64,000 nucleotides of DNA, taken from contig NZ_CP023695.1 in NCBI RefSeq assembly GCF_008704395.1, positions 496,001 to 560,000 of the forward strand, in the 5' to 3' direction. This DNA comes from Streptomyces alboniger (GTDB lineage: Bacteria; Actinomycetota; Actinomycetes; Streptomycetales; Streptomycetaceae). Numbering within the stretch: the first letter of the stretch is position 1; every line of letters begins with the position of its first letter. Positions 7,543-16,804 of the stretch are shown here, piece after piece. The notes under the pieces were generated by a model, which worked only from the letters and a program-made list of their open reading frames with translations, was not told the origin of the DNA and did no database searches. A program made the translations under genes and the position numbers.

Positions 7543-8226
7543 CTAGGGCGTCACGCCCTGCGGCCCCGTGCGCGCGCCGAAGGTCACGGGGCCGTAGTGG
7601 GCGGCGGGCGCACTGGTCGTATGGGCCCAGTAGCGGTCGCCGTAGGACCAGTGCCACCACTCCGTGGGGTAGTTGACCAGGCCCGCCGTTCTCAGCGCCG
7701 CGCCGAGGGTGCGGCGGTTGCGGCGGGCCGCGGCGGAGATGTGGTCGGTGTCGGTGTAGCAGGCGCCGTCGCTCTCCTCGGGGCTTGCGTTCACCGGTGT
7801 CCCGAGGTCGAGTTCGACGCCCGCGCTGGTGCACAGCGTCACGTCGACGGCGGCGCCCGCGACGTGCGGGCCCACCTCCGGCGGTGACAGGGAGCGGCTC
7901 GTCTGCCGGTGCAGGTGGTCGGCCGACCAGTCGGGGTGGGCGCGCCTCAGCTCGGCCGCGTACTCCTCGAAGTACTTGATCTGCAGGTCGAGCGGGCGGT
8001 AGCCCTCGGTGACCAGCAGCCGCAGCCCCTCCGGGAGCAGCCGGGCGGCGCGGGCCAGGCGCCATACGACGCCCTCGCGCAGCTGGGCGTAGGCCCCCAC
8101 CGGGTCCGCGAGGCGTTCGTCGACGTCGATGAACGGCAGGTGGCGCAGGTCGACGAGGGCCTCGCCGCATTCGTGCACCGGGATGCCGACCACGCGGGGA
8201 TCGCTCATGAGGATGATCGGCGGCAC
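7543..8226 (-). CDS. D-alanyl-D-alanine dipeptidase, VanX/M15 family
   Basis: A 227-residue zinc dipeptidase. The VanX signature is visible: His121 and Asp128 in GPHVAGAAVD (S/GxHxxGxAxD) and Glu189 and His192 in TEWWH bind zinc and act in catalysis, while Arg77 of GYRP contacts the substrate. No convincing signal peptide is seen, so it is probably cytoplasmic as in VanX. No vanH or vanA homologue lies nearby, so a role in cell-wall turnover or dipeptide recycling is more likely than glycopeptide resistance. It is transcribed alone and converges on the aldehyde dehydrogenase. Confidence 0.88.
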   Translation of the reverse strand: MPPIILMSDPRVVGIPVHECGEALVDLRHLPFIDVDERLADPVGAYAQLREGVVWRLARAARLLPEGLRLLVTEGYRPLDLQIKYFEEYAAELRRAHPDWSADHLHRQTSRSLSPPEVGPHVAGAAVDVTLCTSAGVELDLGTPVNASPEESDGACYTDTDHISAAARRNRRTLGAALRTAGLVNYPTEWWHWSYGDRYWAHTTSAPAAHYGPVTFGARTGPQGVTP

Positions 8227-8278
8227 GCTCGGCCCCTTCTCGTGTCAGGAGTGACGGGCACAGGAGTGACGGGCACAG

Positions 8279-8312
8279 CTCCGGGGGGCGGGCTGCCGCC
8301 CGCCCCCCGGAG
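8279..8312. terminator. Strong GC hairpin downstream of the SARP regulator
   Basis: A perfect 15-bp inverted repeat, CTCCGGGGGGCGGGC at 8279-8293 with its complement at 8298-8312, around the 4-base loop TGCC. It lies between the SARP gene (ending at 8517 on the minus strand) and the start of the dipeptidase, so it most likely ends SARP transcription. No T-run follows, which is common in actinobacterial terminators. Confidence 0.75.
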
Positions 8313-8344
8313 CCCCCCGCCTTGCAGTGGCCCGACGCGAAGGA

Positions 8345-8381
8345 CGGCCCATACGGCCGACTGTCGCGGTCGTATGGGCCG
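8345..8381. repeat. Inverted repeat in the SARP-dipeptidase gap
   Basis: CGGCCCATAC (8345-8354) is perfectly complementary to GTATGGGCCG (8372-8381), with further partial symmetry in the loop. It may be an additional terminator arm for the SARP gene or an operator. Nothing else recognisable occurs in this 290-base gap. Confidence 0.4.
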
Positions 8382-8516
8382 TTCGAGGCAACAAAGGCCT
8401 TTCCCCCGTTAGATCCCCCGTTGCTGTCGACCCCTTGGTGCCGCCGACACGTAGAGCATCGCGCAGGCCGCTGCAAGTTCTCTGCAAAATCACGGCAAGT
8501 GCCCCCACCGTCGCGG

Positions 8517-11500
8517 TCAGGGCCGCGGCGATCGTATGCCCGGTTCATCCCGTTCCCGCGCCTCGTACGCGGTGAAGACCTCCCGTGCCTCGGCGCGCAG
8601 CGCGAGCGCCTGCGCGTGATCGCCCACGGCCTCGCGCGCCGCGGCGAGATCGCGCAGGGTCCGTGCCCGGGGCAGCGGCAGCTCCAGCGCGGCCCAGTGG
8701 GCGGCCGCCGCGGTCAAGTGCTTCTCCGCGGCGTCGGGACGGCCCGCGGCGAGTTCGCACTCGCCGAGGGTGCGCAGGGCGAGCGCTTCGCCGAAGCGGT
8801 CGTGGTGGTCGCGGCACGTCTCGAGGACCCCCCGCAGGTCTGCGGCCGCCTCGTCGCAATGGCCGAGGCGGAAGCGGCACTTGGCCCTCGCCTGCACCGC
8901 GTACGCCGACATGAGCGGGTCCCCGATGAGGCGCAGCAGGTCCACCGCTTGTCCCGCCAGCTCCTGTGCCTCCTCGTACGCGCCGAGCGCGCGGTGCACG
9001 AGGCTGAGCGAGCGCAGCGTGAGCGCCTCGCCGCGGCGGCTGCCGAGCCTGCGGTAGGCCCGCAGGGACTCGTCGAGGAGGGCGAACGCCTCTTCGTGCT
9101 CGCCCAGTTCGAGGTGGACCGTGCCGGCGAACCGGCAGGAGAGCCCGAGCCCCGGATCGTCGTGGAGCCCGCGGAAGCCCTCGACGGCCTGGGCGAGCAC
9201 GTCGAGCGCGGAGCGCAGCCGGCCCGCCTCGCGCAGGGCGCTGCCGAGCCCGGCGAGGGCGGCGGCCCTGCCGCGCGCGTCACCGAGTTCGGCGCAGCGC
9301 CCGGCGGCCTGGCGGAAGTAGTCCTGCGACTCGTCGAACCGGTCCTGTTCGTAACGGAGCTGACCGAGCCCGATGAGCAGCAGGGCCTCTCCGGAGTGGT
9401 CCTCGGCGCGGCGGGCGGCGGCCAGGGCCGCGTCGTGGCTGCGCCACCAGGCCTCGAAACGGTTGCCCACCGCGTACGCGGACGAGCACAGGGCGGCGGC
9501 GGCCTCGCAGGCCAGGGTGTGCAGGTCGTAGGCGGCGGCCCGCTCGACGGCGGCGGCGAACGCGTCGGCCTCGGCCTCGAACCAGGCGGACGGGTCGGCG
9601 AGCGCCCGCCGGGTGGCCTCGGGGCCGACGGGCCGCACGAGGTGGCGCATGGCGTCCGACGCGGCGCCGACCGGGCCGCCGGAGTCCAGGAAGCCGCGGT
9701 GCAGTTCGACCGCGCCCGACGGGGTGGCGGAGGCGACGCGGCCGGTGAGCCAGAGCCCGGCGCCGAGCGCCCTGCCGACGGCGGCGGAGCGTTCGGCGGG
9801 TGTGTCCTCGGCCTCGGCGCGCTCGGCGGCGTACACCCGTACGAGGTCGTGGGGCCGGTACCGGGGCTGTCCGGCGCGGTCGACGACGGTGCAGTGCAGC
9901 AGCTGGGCGTCGATCAGCTGCTCCACGACGCGCTCCGCCTCGGTCTCCGTCACGTCGAGGAGGGCGGCGACCACCCAGGAGGCGACGTCGGGCGCGGCGA
10001 GCAGGCCGAGGCGGCGCAGCGCGGTGCGGGCCGGGGCGTCCAGGGCCCGGTAGCTCAGGCCGAGCCCGGCGCGGACCTCCAGGTCCCCGACGGAGAGTTC
10101 GTCCAGGCGGTGGTGTTCGTCGGCGAGCCTCTCGGCGAGTGTGCGGGCCGTCCAGTGTCTGCGGGTGGCGAGGCGGGCCCCGGCGATGCGCAGGGCCAGC
10201 GGCAGTCCGCCGCACAGCTCGACGATGCGGCGGACGGCGTCGGGCTCGTCGCGTACGCGTTCGGCGCCGGCGACCCGGGCGAGCAGGTCGGCGCCGGGCT
10301 GTGTGTCGAGCACGTCGAGGTCGGTGCGGTGGGTGCACGGCAGCGCGCCGAGCCGGGCGCGCGCGGTGATCAGCACGCCGCAGGTGGCGCTGCCCGGGAG
10401 CAGCGGGCGCACCTGGGACTCGCTGCCCGCGTCGTCGAGGACGAGCAGGACGCGGCGCCCCGCCACCAGACTCCGGAAGAGATCCCTCCGTTCGGCGTCG
10501 CCCTCGGGCGGGTTCGCCCCGAGGGCGCGCAGCAGGCGTCCGAGCACCTCGCCCGGGGCCACCGGGTCGGTGGCCCCGCGCAGTTCGGCGTAGAGCTGTC
10601 CGTCCGGGTAGGCGGCGGCGACGCGGTGGGCGGCGGTGACGCCGAGGACGGACTTGCCGATGCCGCCGGGCCCGGTCACGGCGACGACGGGCATGGTCTC
10701 GCGCGCACCGTCTCCCGTGAGCGCGGCTTGCACCGCACTGAGCTGCTCCTCGCGTCCGGTGAAGTCGCCGATGGCGGGCGGCAGAAGGGCCGGGGCGGGC
10801 GCGGGGGTCTCGTCGCGGGAGCGGGCGGCGGACACGCGTTCGCCGTCGGTGGGGCCCGGTGGGCTCGCCGCCGCGGGCAGCAGGTCCTCGTCCGCCCGCA
10901 GGATGGCCTCGTGCATCGCCCTCAGCCCCGGCCCGGGGTCGATGCCCAGCTCCTCGGCGAGTACGTCGCGGCCCTCCGCGTACACCGCGAGCGCGTCGGC
11001 CTGGCGGCCCAGCCGGTAGAGGGCGAGCATCAGTTGGCCGCGCAGCCGCTCGCGCGTGGGGTGGGTGGCGACGAGGGCGGTGAGTTCGCCGACCAGCTCC
11101 GTCTCGCGGCCCGCCTGGGCGAGGTCCGCAGAGATGCGCTCCTCCAGTGCCGCCTGCCGGGCCTCCTCCAGCTGGTCGGCCATGGCCCGCAGCGTCTCGC
11201 CTATGCCGCCGAGGGCGGGGCCGCGCCAGAGCGCGAGGGCCTCGCTCAGGAGCCGGGCGGCGCCGGCGTGATCACCCGCGGCCGCCGCCTGCCGTCCCTG
11301 TGCCGTGAGCCGCTCGAACGCGACGCGGTCGACGACTTCCGCGTCCGCGTGGATCAGATATCCGGGCGGTTGTGTCTCGATGACGTCGGCGGACAGCGCG
11401 CGGCGCAGCGCCGAGACGTACGACTGGATCAGGGACCGGGCCGTGTCCGGCGGCCGGTCGCCCCAGATCGCGTCGATCAGGGCGTCGGCGGAGACCACCC

Positions 11501-11636
11501 GGCCGGGCTCCAGGAGCAGCGCGGCGAGCAGCGCCCGCGGTTTGGGGCCGCCGAGCGCCAGGCGGCGCCCCTCGCGCCATGCCTCGACCGGTCCCAGCAA
11601 GCGGTAGTGCATGTCCGTGTCCACGCCCATCTCCAT
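8517..11636 (-). CDS. AfsR/SARP-family regulator with BTAD, NB-ARC and TPR domains
   Basis: A 1039-residue pathway-type regulator. Residues about 10-95 form the OmpR-like DNA-binding domain (LGGPKPRALLAALLL; SLIQSYVSALRRAL), 100-245 the bacterial transcriptional activation domain (VDRVAFERL to EELGIDPGPGLRAMHEAIL), and 290-570 an NB-ARC STAND ATPase with Walker A GPGGIGKS near 322-329 and Walker B RVLLVLDDAG. The C-terminal 400 residues are TPR-like repeats (RFDESQDYFRQAAGRCAELGDARGRA). Such proteins activate secondary metabolism or development in Streptomyces. No biosynthetic cluster is beside it, so the target is probably elsewhere. Alternative starts exist at internal Met codons near residues 3 and 9. 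Confidence 0.92.
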   Translation of the reverse strand: MEMGVDTDMHYRLLGPVEAWREGRRLALGGPKPRALLAALLLEPGRVVSADALIDAIWGDRPPDTARSLIQSYVSALRRALSADVIETQPPGYLIHADAEVVDRVAFERLTAQGRQAAAAGDHAGAARLLSEALALWRGPALGGIGETLRAMADQLEEARQAALEERISADLAQAGRETELVGELTALVATHPTRERLRGQLMLALYRLGRQADALAVYAEGRDVLAEELGIDPGPGLRAMHEAILRADEDLLPAAASPPGPTDGERVSAARSRDETPAPAPALLPPAIGDFTGREEQLSAVQAALTGDGARETMPVVAVTGPGGIGKSVLGVTAAHRVAAAYPDGQLYAELRGATDPVAPGEVLGRLLRALGANPPEGDAERRDLFRSLVAGRRVLLVLDDAGSESQVRPLLPGSATCGVLITARARLGALPCTHRTDLDVLDTQPGADLLARVAGAERVRDEPDAVRRIVELCGGLPLALRIAGARLATRRHWTARTLAERLADEHHRLDELSVGDLEVRAGLGLSYRALDAPARTALRRLGLLAAPDVASWVVAALLDVTETEAERVVEQLIDAQLLHCTVVDRAGQPRYRPHDLVRVYAAERAEAEDTPAERSAAVGRALGAGLWLTGRVASATPSGAVELHRGFLDSGGPVGAASDAMRHLVRPVGPEATRRALADPSAWFEAEADAFAAAVERAAAYDLHTLACEAAAALCSSAYAVGNRFEAWWRSHDAALAAARRAEDHSGEALLLIGLGQLRYEQDRFDESQDYFRQAAGRCAELGDARGRAAALAGLGSALREAGRLRSALDVLAQAVEGFRGLHDDPGLGLSCRFAGTVHLELGEHEEAFALLDESLRAYRRLGSRRGEALTLRSLSLVHRALGAYEEAQELAGQAVDLLRLIGDPLMSAYAVQARAKCRFRLGHCDEAAADLRGVLETCRDHHDRFGEALALRTLGECELAAGRPDAAEKHLTAAAAHWAALELPLPRARTLRDLAAAREAVGDHAQALALRAEAREVFTAYEARERDEPGIRSPRP

Positions 11637-11812
11637 GGGTCCTTGCCCCGCACCGCCCCCGCTCCCTGATCCCCGCTCCTCGAACCCCTCGCCGTACCCC
11701 TGCCCCCGATCGACTGGTCATGGTACGTCCGCTCGGCGCCAACTCCCCTTCGAGCACAGGGAATCAGCCACCGATCACGCATAGTGGTCACTTACACGAA
11801 AGGCAGGCACCG

Positions 11813-12439
11813 ATGCGCAGCTTGTACGTCATCGCCCACCCCGAGGCGACCCACCACGTCGAGCGTGTGGTGGGCGGCTGGCACGACTCGCACCTCACCG
11901 CGTCGGGCCGGACCGCGGCGGCCTCCATCGCCCGGGCGCTGCGGGAGCGGATCCCCGAGGGCGCGGACGTGGAGCTGATCTCATCGGATCTGCGGCGCGC
12001 GCGGCAGACGGCACAGGCGGCGGGGGAACTCCTCGGCGTGGAGCCGGTCCTGGACCGGCGGCTGCGGGAGAAGTCCTACGGGGAGGCCGAGGGGCGGCCG
12101 CAGGAGTGGCTCGACCGGCGGTTCGTCCCACCGCCGGCCGAGGGTGACCGGATGAACCACCATGAGGGCGTCACGGGTTCCGAGACCAGGGGCGAGTGCG
12201 CGCGACGTGTCTACGCGGTGATGGACGAGCTGCTGGGCCGCCCCGCCGCCCACCAGGTCGTGGTGACGCACGGGTTCGCCCTGACGTTCGTCGTGGCGGC
12301 CTGGATCAAGATGCCGTTCGAGTCGCTCCACTCGGTCAGCTTCCGGGCGCCCTCCGGCAGCATCACGGTGCTGCGCGAGGACGACTTCTTCCACAACCGA
12401 CAGGTCGTCAGCCTCGGCGACGTCCGTCACCTCGGCTGA
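11813..12439 (+). CDS. Histidine phosphatase (phosphoglycerate mutase-like) family protein
   Basis: A 208-residue protein of the histidine phosphatase superfamily. The usual N-terminal RHG motif reads AHPE here (residues 8-11): the nucleophilic His is kept but the first catalytic Arg is Ala. Other family elements are present, namely LTASGRTAA, SDLRRARQTAQ with the second Arg, and the C-terminal VVTHGFAL with the second His. The start ATG follows AAAGGCAGG. The protein is likely cytoplasmic; loss of the Arg makes a different phosphatase mechanism or a binding role possible. It is divergent from the SARP gene. Confidence 0.8.
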   Translation: MRSLYVIAHPEATHHVERVVGGWHDSHLTASGRTAAASIARALRERIPEGADVELISSDLRRARQTAQAAGELLGVEPVLDRRLREKSYGEAEGRPQEWLDRRFVPPPAEGDRMNHHEGVTGSETRGECARRVYAVMDELLGRPAAHQVVVTHGFALTFVVAAWIKMPFESLHSVSFRAPSGSITVLREDDFFHNRQVVSLGDVRHLG

Positions 12440-12458
12440 CGGCCTGGAGTGAGGGGCG

Positions 12459-13823
12459 TTACGCGCCGCTCGCGTCGAGCATGTCCTCACGCTCCACGAT
12501 CTTCACGCGCTCGCGGCCCTGCGGCTCGCCGAGCGCCTTCTCCGCGGCGTCGAGGCGGTACCAGCCCTCCCACGTGGTGAAGCGGACGTTCCGCTCGCCG
12601 AGGAAGGACTCGACGGCCTCCGGGGCGGGGGCCCCGGGGGTGTGCAGGCGGCCGTTCTCGTGGTCGTCGAGGAGGCTGGCGACCGTCTCGTTGGCGTCGC
12701 CCTTGGTGTGTCCGATGAGGCCCACGGGGCCGCGGCGGATCCAGCCGGTGACGTAGGTCGACTGAAGGTGCTCGCCGGTCTCCTCGATCACGCGGCCCGC
12801 CTGGTCGGGGACCGTGCCCGACGCGACGTCCCAGGGCAGCTTGGGCAGTTCGTCGGAGAGGTAGCCGACGGCGCGGTAGACGGCGCCGAGGTCCCAGTCC
12901 TTGAACTCGCCGGTGCCCTTGACGTTGCCGGTGCCGTCCAGGGCGGTGCGCTCGGTGCGCAGGCCGACGACCTTGCCGTCCTCGCCGAGGATCTCGACGG
13001 GCGACTCGAAGAAGTGCAGGAAGAGCTTGTGCGGGCGGTCGCCGACGTCGCGGATCGCCCAGTTCTCCAGAGTCTTGGCGACCATGTCGGCCTGCTTGTT
13101 GCCGCGCCGCGTGGCGATGGAGCCCTCGTCGTAGTCGATGTCCTCGGGGTCGACGATGACCTCGATGTTCGGGGAGTGGTCCAGCTCGCGCAGCTCCATC
13201 GGGCTGAACTTCGCCTGCGCGGGCCCGCGGCGGCCGAAGACGTGGACCTCCAGCGCCTTGTTGGCCTTCAGGCCCTCGTACACGTTGGCCGGGATCTCGG
13301 TCGGCAGCAGCTCGTCGGCGGTCTTGGCGAGGACGCGTGCCACGTCGAGCGCGACGTTCCCGACGCCGAGGACGGCGACCTTCTCGGCGTCCAGGGGCCA
13401 GGCCCGCGGCACGTCGGGGTGACCGTCGTACCAGGAGACGAAGTCGGCGGCGCCGTAGGAGCCGTCGAGGTCGATCCCCGGTATGTCCAGGGCCCGGTCG
13501 GCCGTCGCACCGGTGGAGAAGATCACCGCGTCGTAGAAGGTGCGCAGGTCGTCCAGGCTGATGTCGCCCGGGTAGTCGACGTTGCCGAAGAGGCGGACCT
13601 GGGGCTTGTCGAGCACCTGGTGCAGGGCCGTGATGATGCCCTTGATGCGCGGGTGGTCGGGCGCGACGCCGTAGCGGATCAGCCCGAACGGCGCCGGCAT
13701 CCGCTCGAAGAGGTCGATCGACACACCGGGTTCGACGGCCACCGCGGACTTCAGCAGCGCGTCGGCAGCGTAGATCCCGGCAGGTCCGGCACCGACAATG
13801 GCTACCCGCAGAGGGCGAGGCAT
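12459..13823 (-). CDS. fprA: Ferredoxin-NADP+ reductase, FprA type (adrenodoxin reductase-like)
   Basis: A 454-residue flavoprotein that moves electrons between NADPH and ferredoxin. The FAD Rossmann motif VAIVGAGPAGIYAA is at residues 7-20, and the NADP motif VAVLGVGNVALDVARVL lies near 148-164. Conserved blocks GLIRYGVAPDHPRIK and GWIRRGPVGLIGHTK match the mitochondrial-type FprA of Mycobacterium and Streptomyces. It typically supports P450 enzymes or iron release. Transcribed alone. An iron box 46 bases before its start indicates control by a DmdR/IdeR-type repressor, consistent with a role in iron metabolism. Confidence 0.95.
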   Translation of the reverse strand: MPRPLRVAIVGAGPAGIYAADALLKSAVAVEPGVSIDLFERMPAPFGLIRYGVAPDHPRIKGIITALHQVLDKPQVRLFGNVDYPGDISLDDLRTFYDAVIFSTGATADRALDIPGIDLDGSYGAADFVSWYDGHPDVPRAWPLDAEKVAVLGVGNVALDVARVLAKTADELLPTEIPANVYEGLKANKALEVHVFGRRGPAQAKFSPMELRELDHSPNIEVIVDPEDIDYDEGSIATRRGNKQADMVAKTLENWAIRDVGDRPHKLFLHFFESPVEILGEDGKVVGLRTERTALDGTGNVKGTGEFKDWDLGAVYRAVGYLSDELPKLPWDVASGTVPDQAGRVIEETGEHLQSTYVTGWIRRGPVGLIGHTKGDANETVASLLDDHENGRLHTPGAPAPEAVESFLGERNVRFTTWEGWYRLDAAEKALGEPQGRERVKIVEREDMLDASGA

Positions 13824-13868
13824 GTTCAGGTTCCCTTCGAGCGGTGATGGGGTACTTCCCGGGAAGCC

Positions 13869-13887
13869 TAAACTAAGGCAAACCTAA
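13869..13887 (-). promoter_or_regulatory. Candidate DmdR/IdeR iron box upstream of fprA
   Basis: Read on the minus strand, the 19 bases TTAGGTTTGCCTTAGTTTA match 14 of 19 positions of the iron-box consensus TTAGGTTAGSCTAACCTAA. The left half-site is perfect. The box lies 46 bases upstream of the fprA start, which fits repression under iron-replete conditions. Confidence 0.7.
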
Positions 13888-13906
13888 GTAAGTAGCCGGG
13901 TCGACT

Positions 13907-13920
13907 TTATGACCTCATAA
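13907..13920. promoter_or_regulatory. TTATGA-CC-TCATAA palindrome upstream of fprA
   Basis: A perfect inverted repeat with 6-base arms, next to the iron box. Two further CTTATG words follow within 35 bases (CCTTATGACC and GGCTTATGCG). The stretch is AT-rich compared with the genome. It could be a second operator of fprA or belong to the promoter of the divergent operon at 14092. Confidence 0.4.
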
Positions 13921-14091
13921 GCCAGCCTTATGACCCCCCCACCGGGTCGGCTTATGCGTCCGGCCTCGCCGACCGCACCGCGAACTCGCCGAAATTATCT
14001 GGCAGATCGAACGGTGGAGCGATACGGTCGCCGCGATGACGACTCATTCTGATCACAGATTGGGGGACCCGTCCGCGCAAGGTGAGTGCTG

Positions 14092-15435
14092 ATGCTCACC
14101 CACACCGCGCTCGGGGATTCCCGCCTCTCCTTCTGGCCGCGCGTGCGAGAGTTCGCCGTGCCGCTGCCCATGATCGAGTCTGCGACCGCCCGCCGTCTCG
14201 TCGGCGACTGGGCGGGGGCGTGCGCCGCCGCGGGCATCGACGTCGATTTCCCTCCGCGTTCCGTGGCGCGCACCCACGGCTCGGAACTCGCCGCCCGGCT
14301 CCGGGCCGACCTGCGCCATCTCGCCCCCGACCTCCTGCGCTGGCACATGCCGCGGATCGCCCCCGACGGGCTGCTCCGCCCCGGCCTGACCATCTCCCTG
14401 GCCCGCTATGCCGACGCGGGCCGCGATGGCCCCGGCCCGCTGCACCTGGTGGCCAGGACGGCACCGGCGTGGGCGGACTCCGGCCAGCGGATCAGCCTCG
14501 CCCTGTGGGACGGCTCTCCTGCCGACGCCGCCGCCTCGCGCCATCCGCACCCGCACCCCAGTCGGCGGTTCCGCCTCGATCTGCACCGCCACCTGTGGGA
14601 CGTACGCAGGACCGACGAGTTGCGGACGCGGGGCGGGAACGGCACCCCGTGGGGGGTGGACCGGTGGGCGGCCGAGGCGGACCTCCTGCTGCGCGCCGAC
14701 GGACGGCCGCCCGGACCCGTCGTCGTGCGGGTCGGCGCCCGACAGCGGCTCGTCCTGGAGCGGTACGGGGATGGCGTCGGCCCTCCCCATGTCACGCCCG
14801 CGCCCTTTGACGGCAGCGTTTCCGCGCTGCCGGTCCTGCCCGACGCGGCGACCTGGGTGCCGCCCGACGTGGAGCTTGTCCGCAGCGGCGCGATCGAGGT
14901 CGAACGGCTGCACCCCCTGGTCGCGTCGGCGCTGGCCCCGGGCTGCTCCGCGACCGGGCCGCCCCCGGCCGTGGACGGGGCGGGACGGCCGCGCCCGGTG
15001 CAGTGCCGTGGAGCCGAACACCGCATCGGCCTGGTGGAGGGGACGCTGACCGCCTTGGACCACGACCCGGCCGAGATCCGGCGCGAAGAGCTGCTGGCCG
15101 CGCTGGGCGGCACACCGCTCCCCTGCCTCCAGGCCATCGACACGGCACACCGCGATCCGGCCTGCCTCACCGATGTCCGCGAACGCCTGCGCCACGGTGA
15201 CACCGCCGGTGCGCTGGCCGTCGTCGAGAACCTGCTCGGCCCCGCCGCGGTGCTGCGCGACGGCGCTCTGCGCGACGAGTTGGAGCGGGCCGCGCAGGGG
15301 CGGATCACCTACGGGCTGTACAGGGCCGGCCTGTCGGGTCCCGCACCCGAACGCGTCCCGCCGGCACGGGGCCACACCCCCGGCCGTCGGACGCGCCCGC
15401 GCCGCTCGGGCCCACGTCACTCAACCCTGCGCTGA
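14092..15435 (+). CDS. Unrecognised protein, first gene of a MoxR/VWA operon
   Basis: I do not recognise a domain in this 447-residue protein. It has no signal peptide or membrane segment. The middle is rich in His, Arg and Asp (HPHPHPSRRFRLDLHRHLWDV), a second part (residues about 290-430) is helical (DVRERLRHGDTAGALAVVENLL), and the last 30 residues are Pro/Arg-rich and probably disordered. The ATG at 14092 is preferred to the GTG six bases earlier because AAGGTGA then sits at proper distance. It lies 103 bases ahead of a MoxR-type ATPase, so a shared job as adaptor or substrate-binding partner is inferred. Confidence 0.7.
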   Translation: MLTHTALGDSRLSFWPRVREFAVPLPMIESATARRLVGDWAGACAAAGIDVDFPPRSVARTHGSELAARLRADLRHLAPDLLRWHMPRIAPDGLLRPGLTISLARYADAGRDGPGPLHLVARTAPAWADSGQRISLALWDGSPADAAASRHPHPHPSRRFRLDLHRHLWDVRRTDELRTRGGNGTPWGVDRWAAEADLLLRADGRPPGPVVVRVGARQRLVLERYGDGVGPPHVTPAPFDGSVSALPVLPDAATWVPPDVELVRSGAIEVERLHPLVASALAPGCSATGPPPAVDGAGRPRPVQCRGAEHRIGLVEGTLTALDHDPAEIRREELLAALGGTPLPCLQAIDTAHRDPACLTDVRERLRHGDTAGALAVVENLLGPAAVLRDGALRDELERAAQGRITYGLYRAGLSGPAPERVPPARGHTPGRRTRPRRSGPRHSTLR

Positions 15436-15538
15436 CCTCGGGCCGGAGGCCTTCAGGCCCTCCGCCATACCGCCCATGCCCCCCATGACACCGCACACCC
15501 CACACCGCACGCCACGTCGACCCCAAAGGTGATCACCT

Positions 15539-16804
15539 ATGCCCACGTACACCCCGCCCCTCTCCCCCACCACCACTCCCTCCGGCTCCGGTGGCCCCGC
15601 CCAACTCGACGTCGCCGACGACCTGCTGACCCTGCTGCGGGACACCACCACCGAACCGCGCCCCGACACCCAACTGGAAGCCCTGACCCTGGCCGTCGCC
15701 GCTGACCTGCCCGTACTGCTGTGGGGCGAGCCGGGCATCGGCAAGACCGCCGCCCTGACGCAGCTCGCCGCGACCCTCGACCTGCCGCTGACCACGGTGA
15801 TCGCCAGCGTCCACGAGCCGTCCGACTTCTCCGGGCTGCCCGTCGTCGGCGACGACCCCGCGGAGCACGGCGTCCCGATGGCCCCGCCGGACTGGGCCGT
15901 GCGCCTGGTGCGGGCCGGCCGCGGGCTGCTGTTCCTGGACGAGCTGTCCACCGCGCCCCCGGCCGTGCAGGCCGCCCTGCTCCGCCTCGTCCTCGAACGG
16001 CGGATCGGCGCCCTGCGCCTGCCGCCCGGCGTACGGATCGTGGCCGCCGCCAACCCCCGGTCGTCGGCGGCCGACGGCTGGGAGCTGAGCCCGCCCCTCG
16101 CCAACCGGTTCGTCCACCTCCAGTGGGTCCACGACCACGATGTCGTCGTACGCGGACTCGGCGGCACCTGGCCCCGGGCGGCCCTGCCCCGACTCGCCCC
16201 GGAGAAGCTGCCGGAGGCCGTGGCCTTCGCCCGGCGCGCGGTCTGCGGACTCCTCTCCGCCCGGCCCCGCCTCGTCCACCAGCTCCCCGGCAGCGAGACG
16301 CGCCGGGGCGGCGCCTGGCCCTCCCCCCGCAGCTGGGAGACAGCGCTGCGACTGATCGCCTTCGCGACCGCCGCCGACTCGTCCCGCGAGGTGCTCTCCC
16401 TGCTCGTCAGGGGCGCCGTGGGGGACGGCCCGGGGTTCGAACTCCTGGCGAGCCTGGACCGGATGGACCTCCCGGACCCCGAGACGCTCCTCGCCGACCC
16501 GGCGAACGCCGCCCTGCCCGAACGGGGGGACCTGCGCCAGGCCGTGCTCGACGGCGTGGTGGACGCGGTGCACCGCAAGCCGGACAAGTCCCGCTGGGAG
16601 GCGGCATGGGCCCTGCTGGTGCGGGCGGCGGAGACCGGGGCCCCGGACCTGGTCGTCGTCCCCGCGACGACGCTCGCCTCGCTGCGCCGCGCGGACTGGG
16701 ACGTCCCGGAGGCGATCGAACGCCTCACCGGAACGGTCTCCCTGTCCCGGCGGGCCGACCGCGCCGCCGCCCGGGCCGCGGCGGCCACCCAGGCACGCCG
16801 ATGA
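15539..16804 (+). CDS. MoxR-type AAA+ ATPase
   Basis: A 421-residue AAA+ ATPase. Walker A GEPGIGKT is at residues 63-70 and Walker B LLFLDE at 130-135. VHEPSDFSGLPVV and the sensor-like RIVAAANPRSSAADGWELSPPLANRF follow, as in MoxR-family ATPases that act as chaperones on VWA-domain partners. The C-terminal 180 residues are helical. Its stop overlaps the start of the VWA gene (ATGA), so the two proteins are made together. The likely role is ATP-driven activation or remodelling of the VWA/metallopeptidase partner; no target is known from context. Confidence 0.88.
   Translation: MPTYTPPLSPTTTPSGSGGPAQLDVADDLLTLLRDTTTEPRPDTQLEALTLAVAADLPVLLWGEPGIGKTAALTQLAATLDLPLTTVIASVHEPSDFSGLPVVGDDPAEHGVPMAPPDWAVRLVRAGRGLLFLDELSTAPPAVQAALLRLVLERRIGALRLPPGVRIVAAANPRSSAADGWELSPPLANRFVHLQWVHDHDVVVRGLGGTWPRAALPRLAPEKLPEAVAFARRAVCGLLSARPRLVHQLPGSETRRGGAWPSPRSWETALRLIAFATAADSSREVLSLLVRGAVGDGPGFELLASLDRMDLPDPETLLADPANAALPERGDLRQAVLDGVVDAVHRKPDKSRWEAAWALLVRAAETGAPDLVVVPATTLASLRRADWDVPEAIERLTGTVSLSRRADRAAARAAAATQARR

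Noticed and set aside
7543..8226. VanX-like gene as a vancomycin resistance determinant
   Set aside because: vanH, vanA and vanRS genes are absent around it, so a resistance cassette is not supported.
8245..8508. 87-codon frame in the gap between the SARP and dipeptidase genes
   Set aside because: It runs through the 15-bp terminator stem and has no ribosome-binding site or coding-like pattern.
8322..11669. Open frame of 1115 codons antisense to the SARP regulator
   Set aside because: The minus-strand protein has full SARP, NB-ARC and TPR motifs; the plus-strand translation shows no domain and only reflects codon bias.
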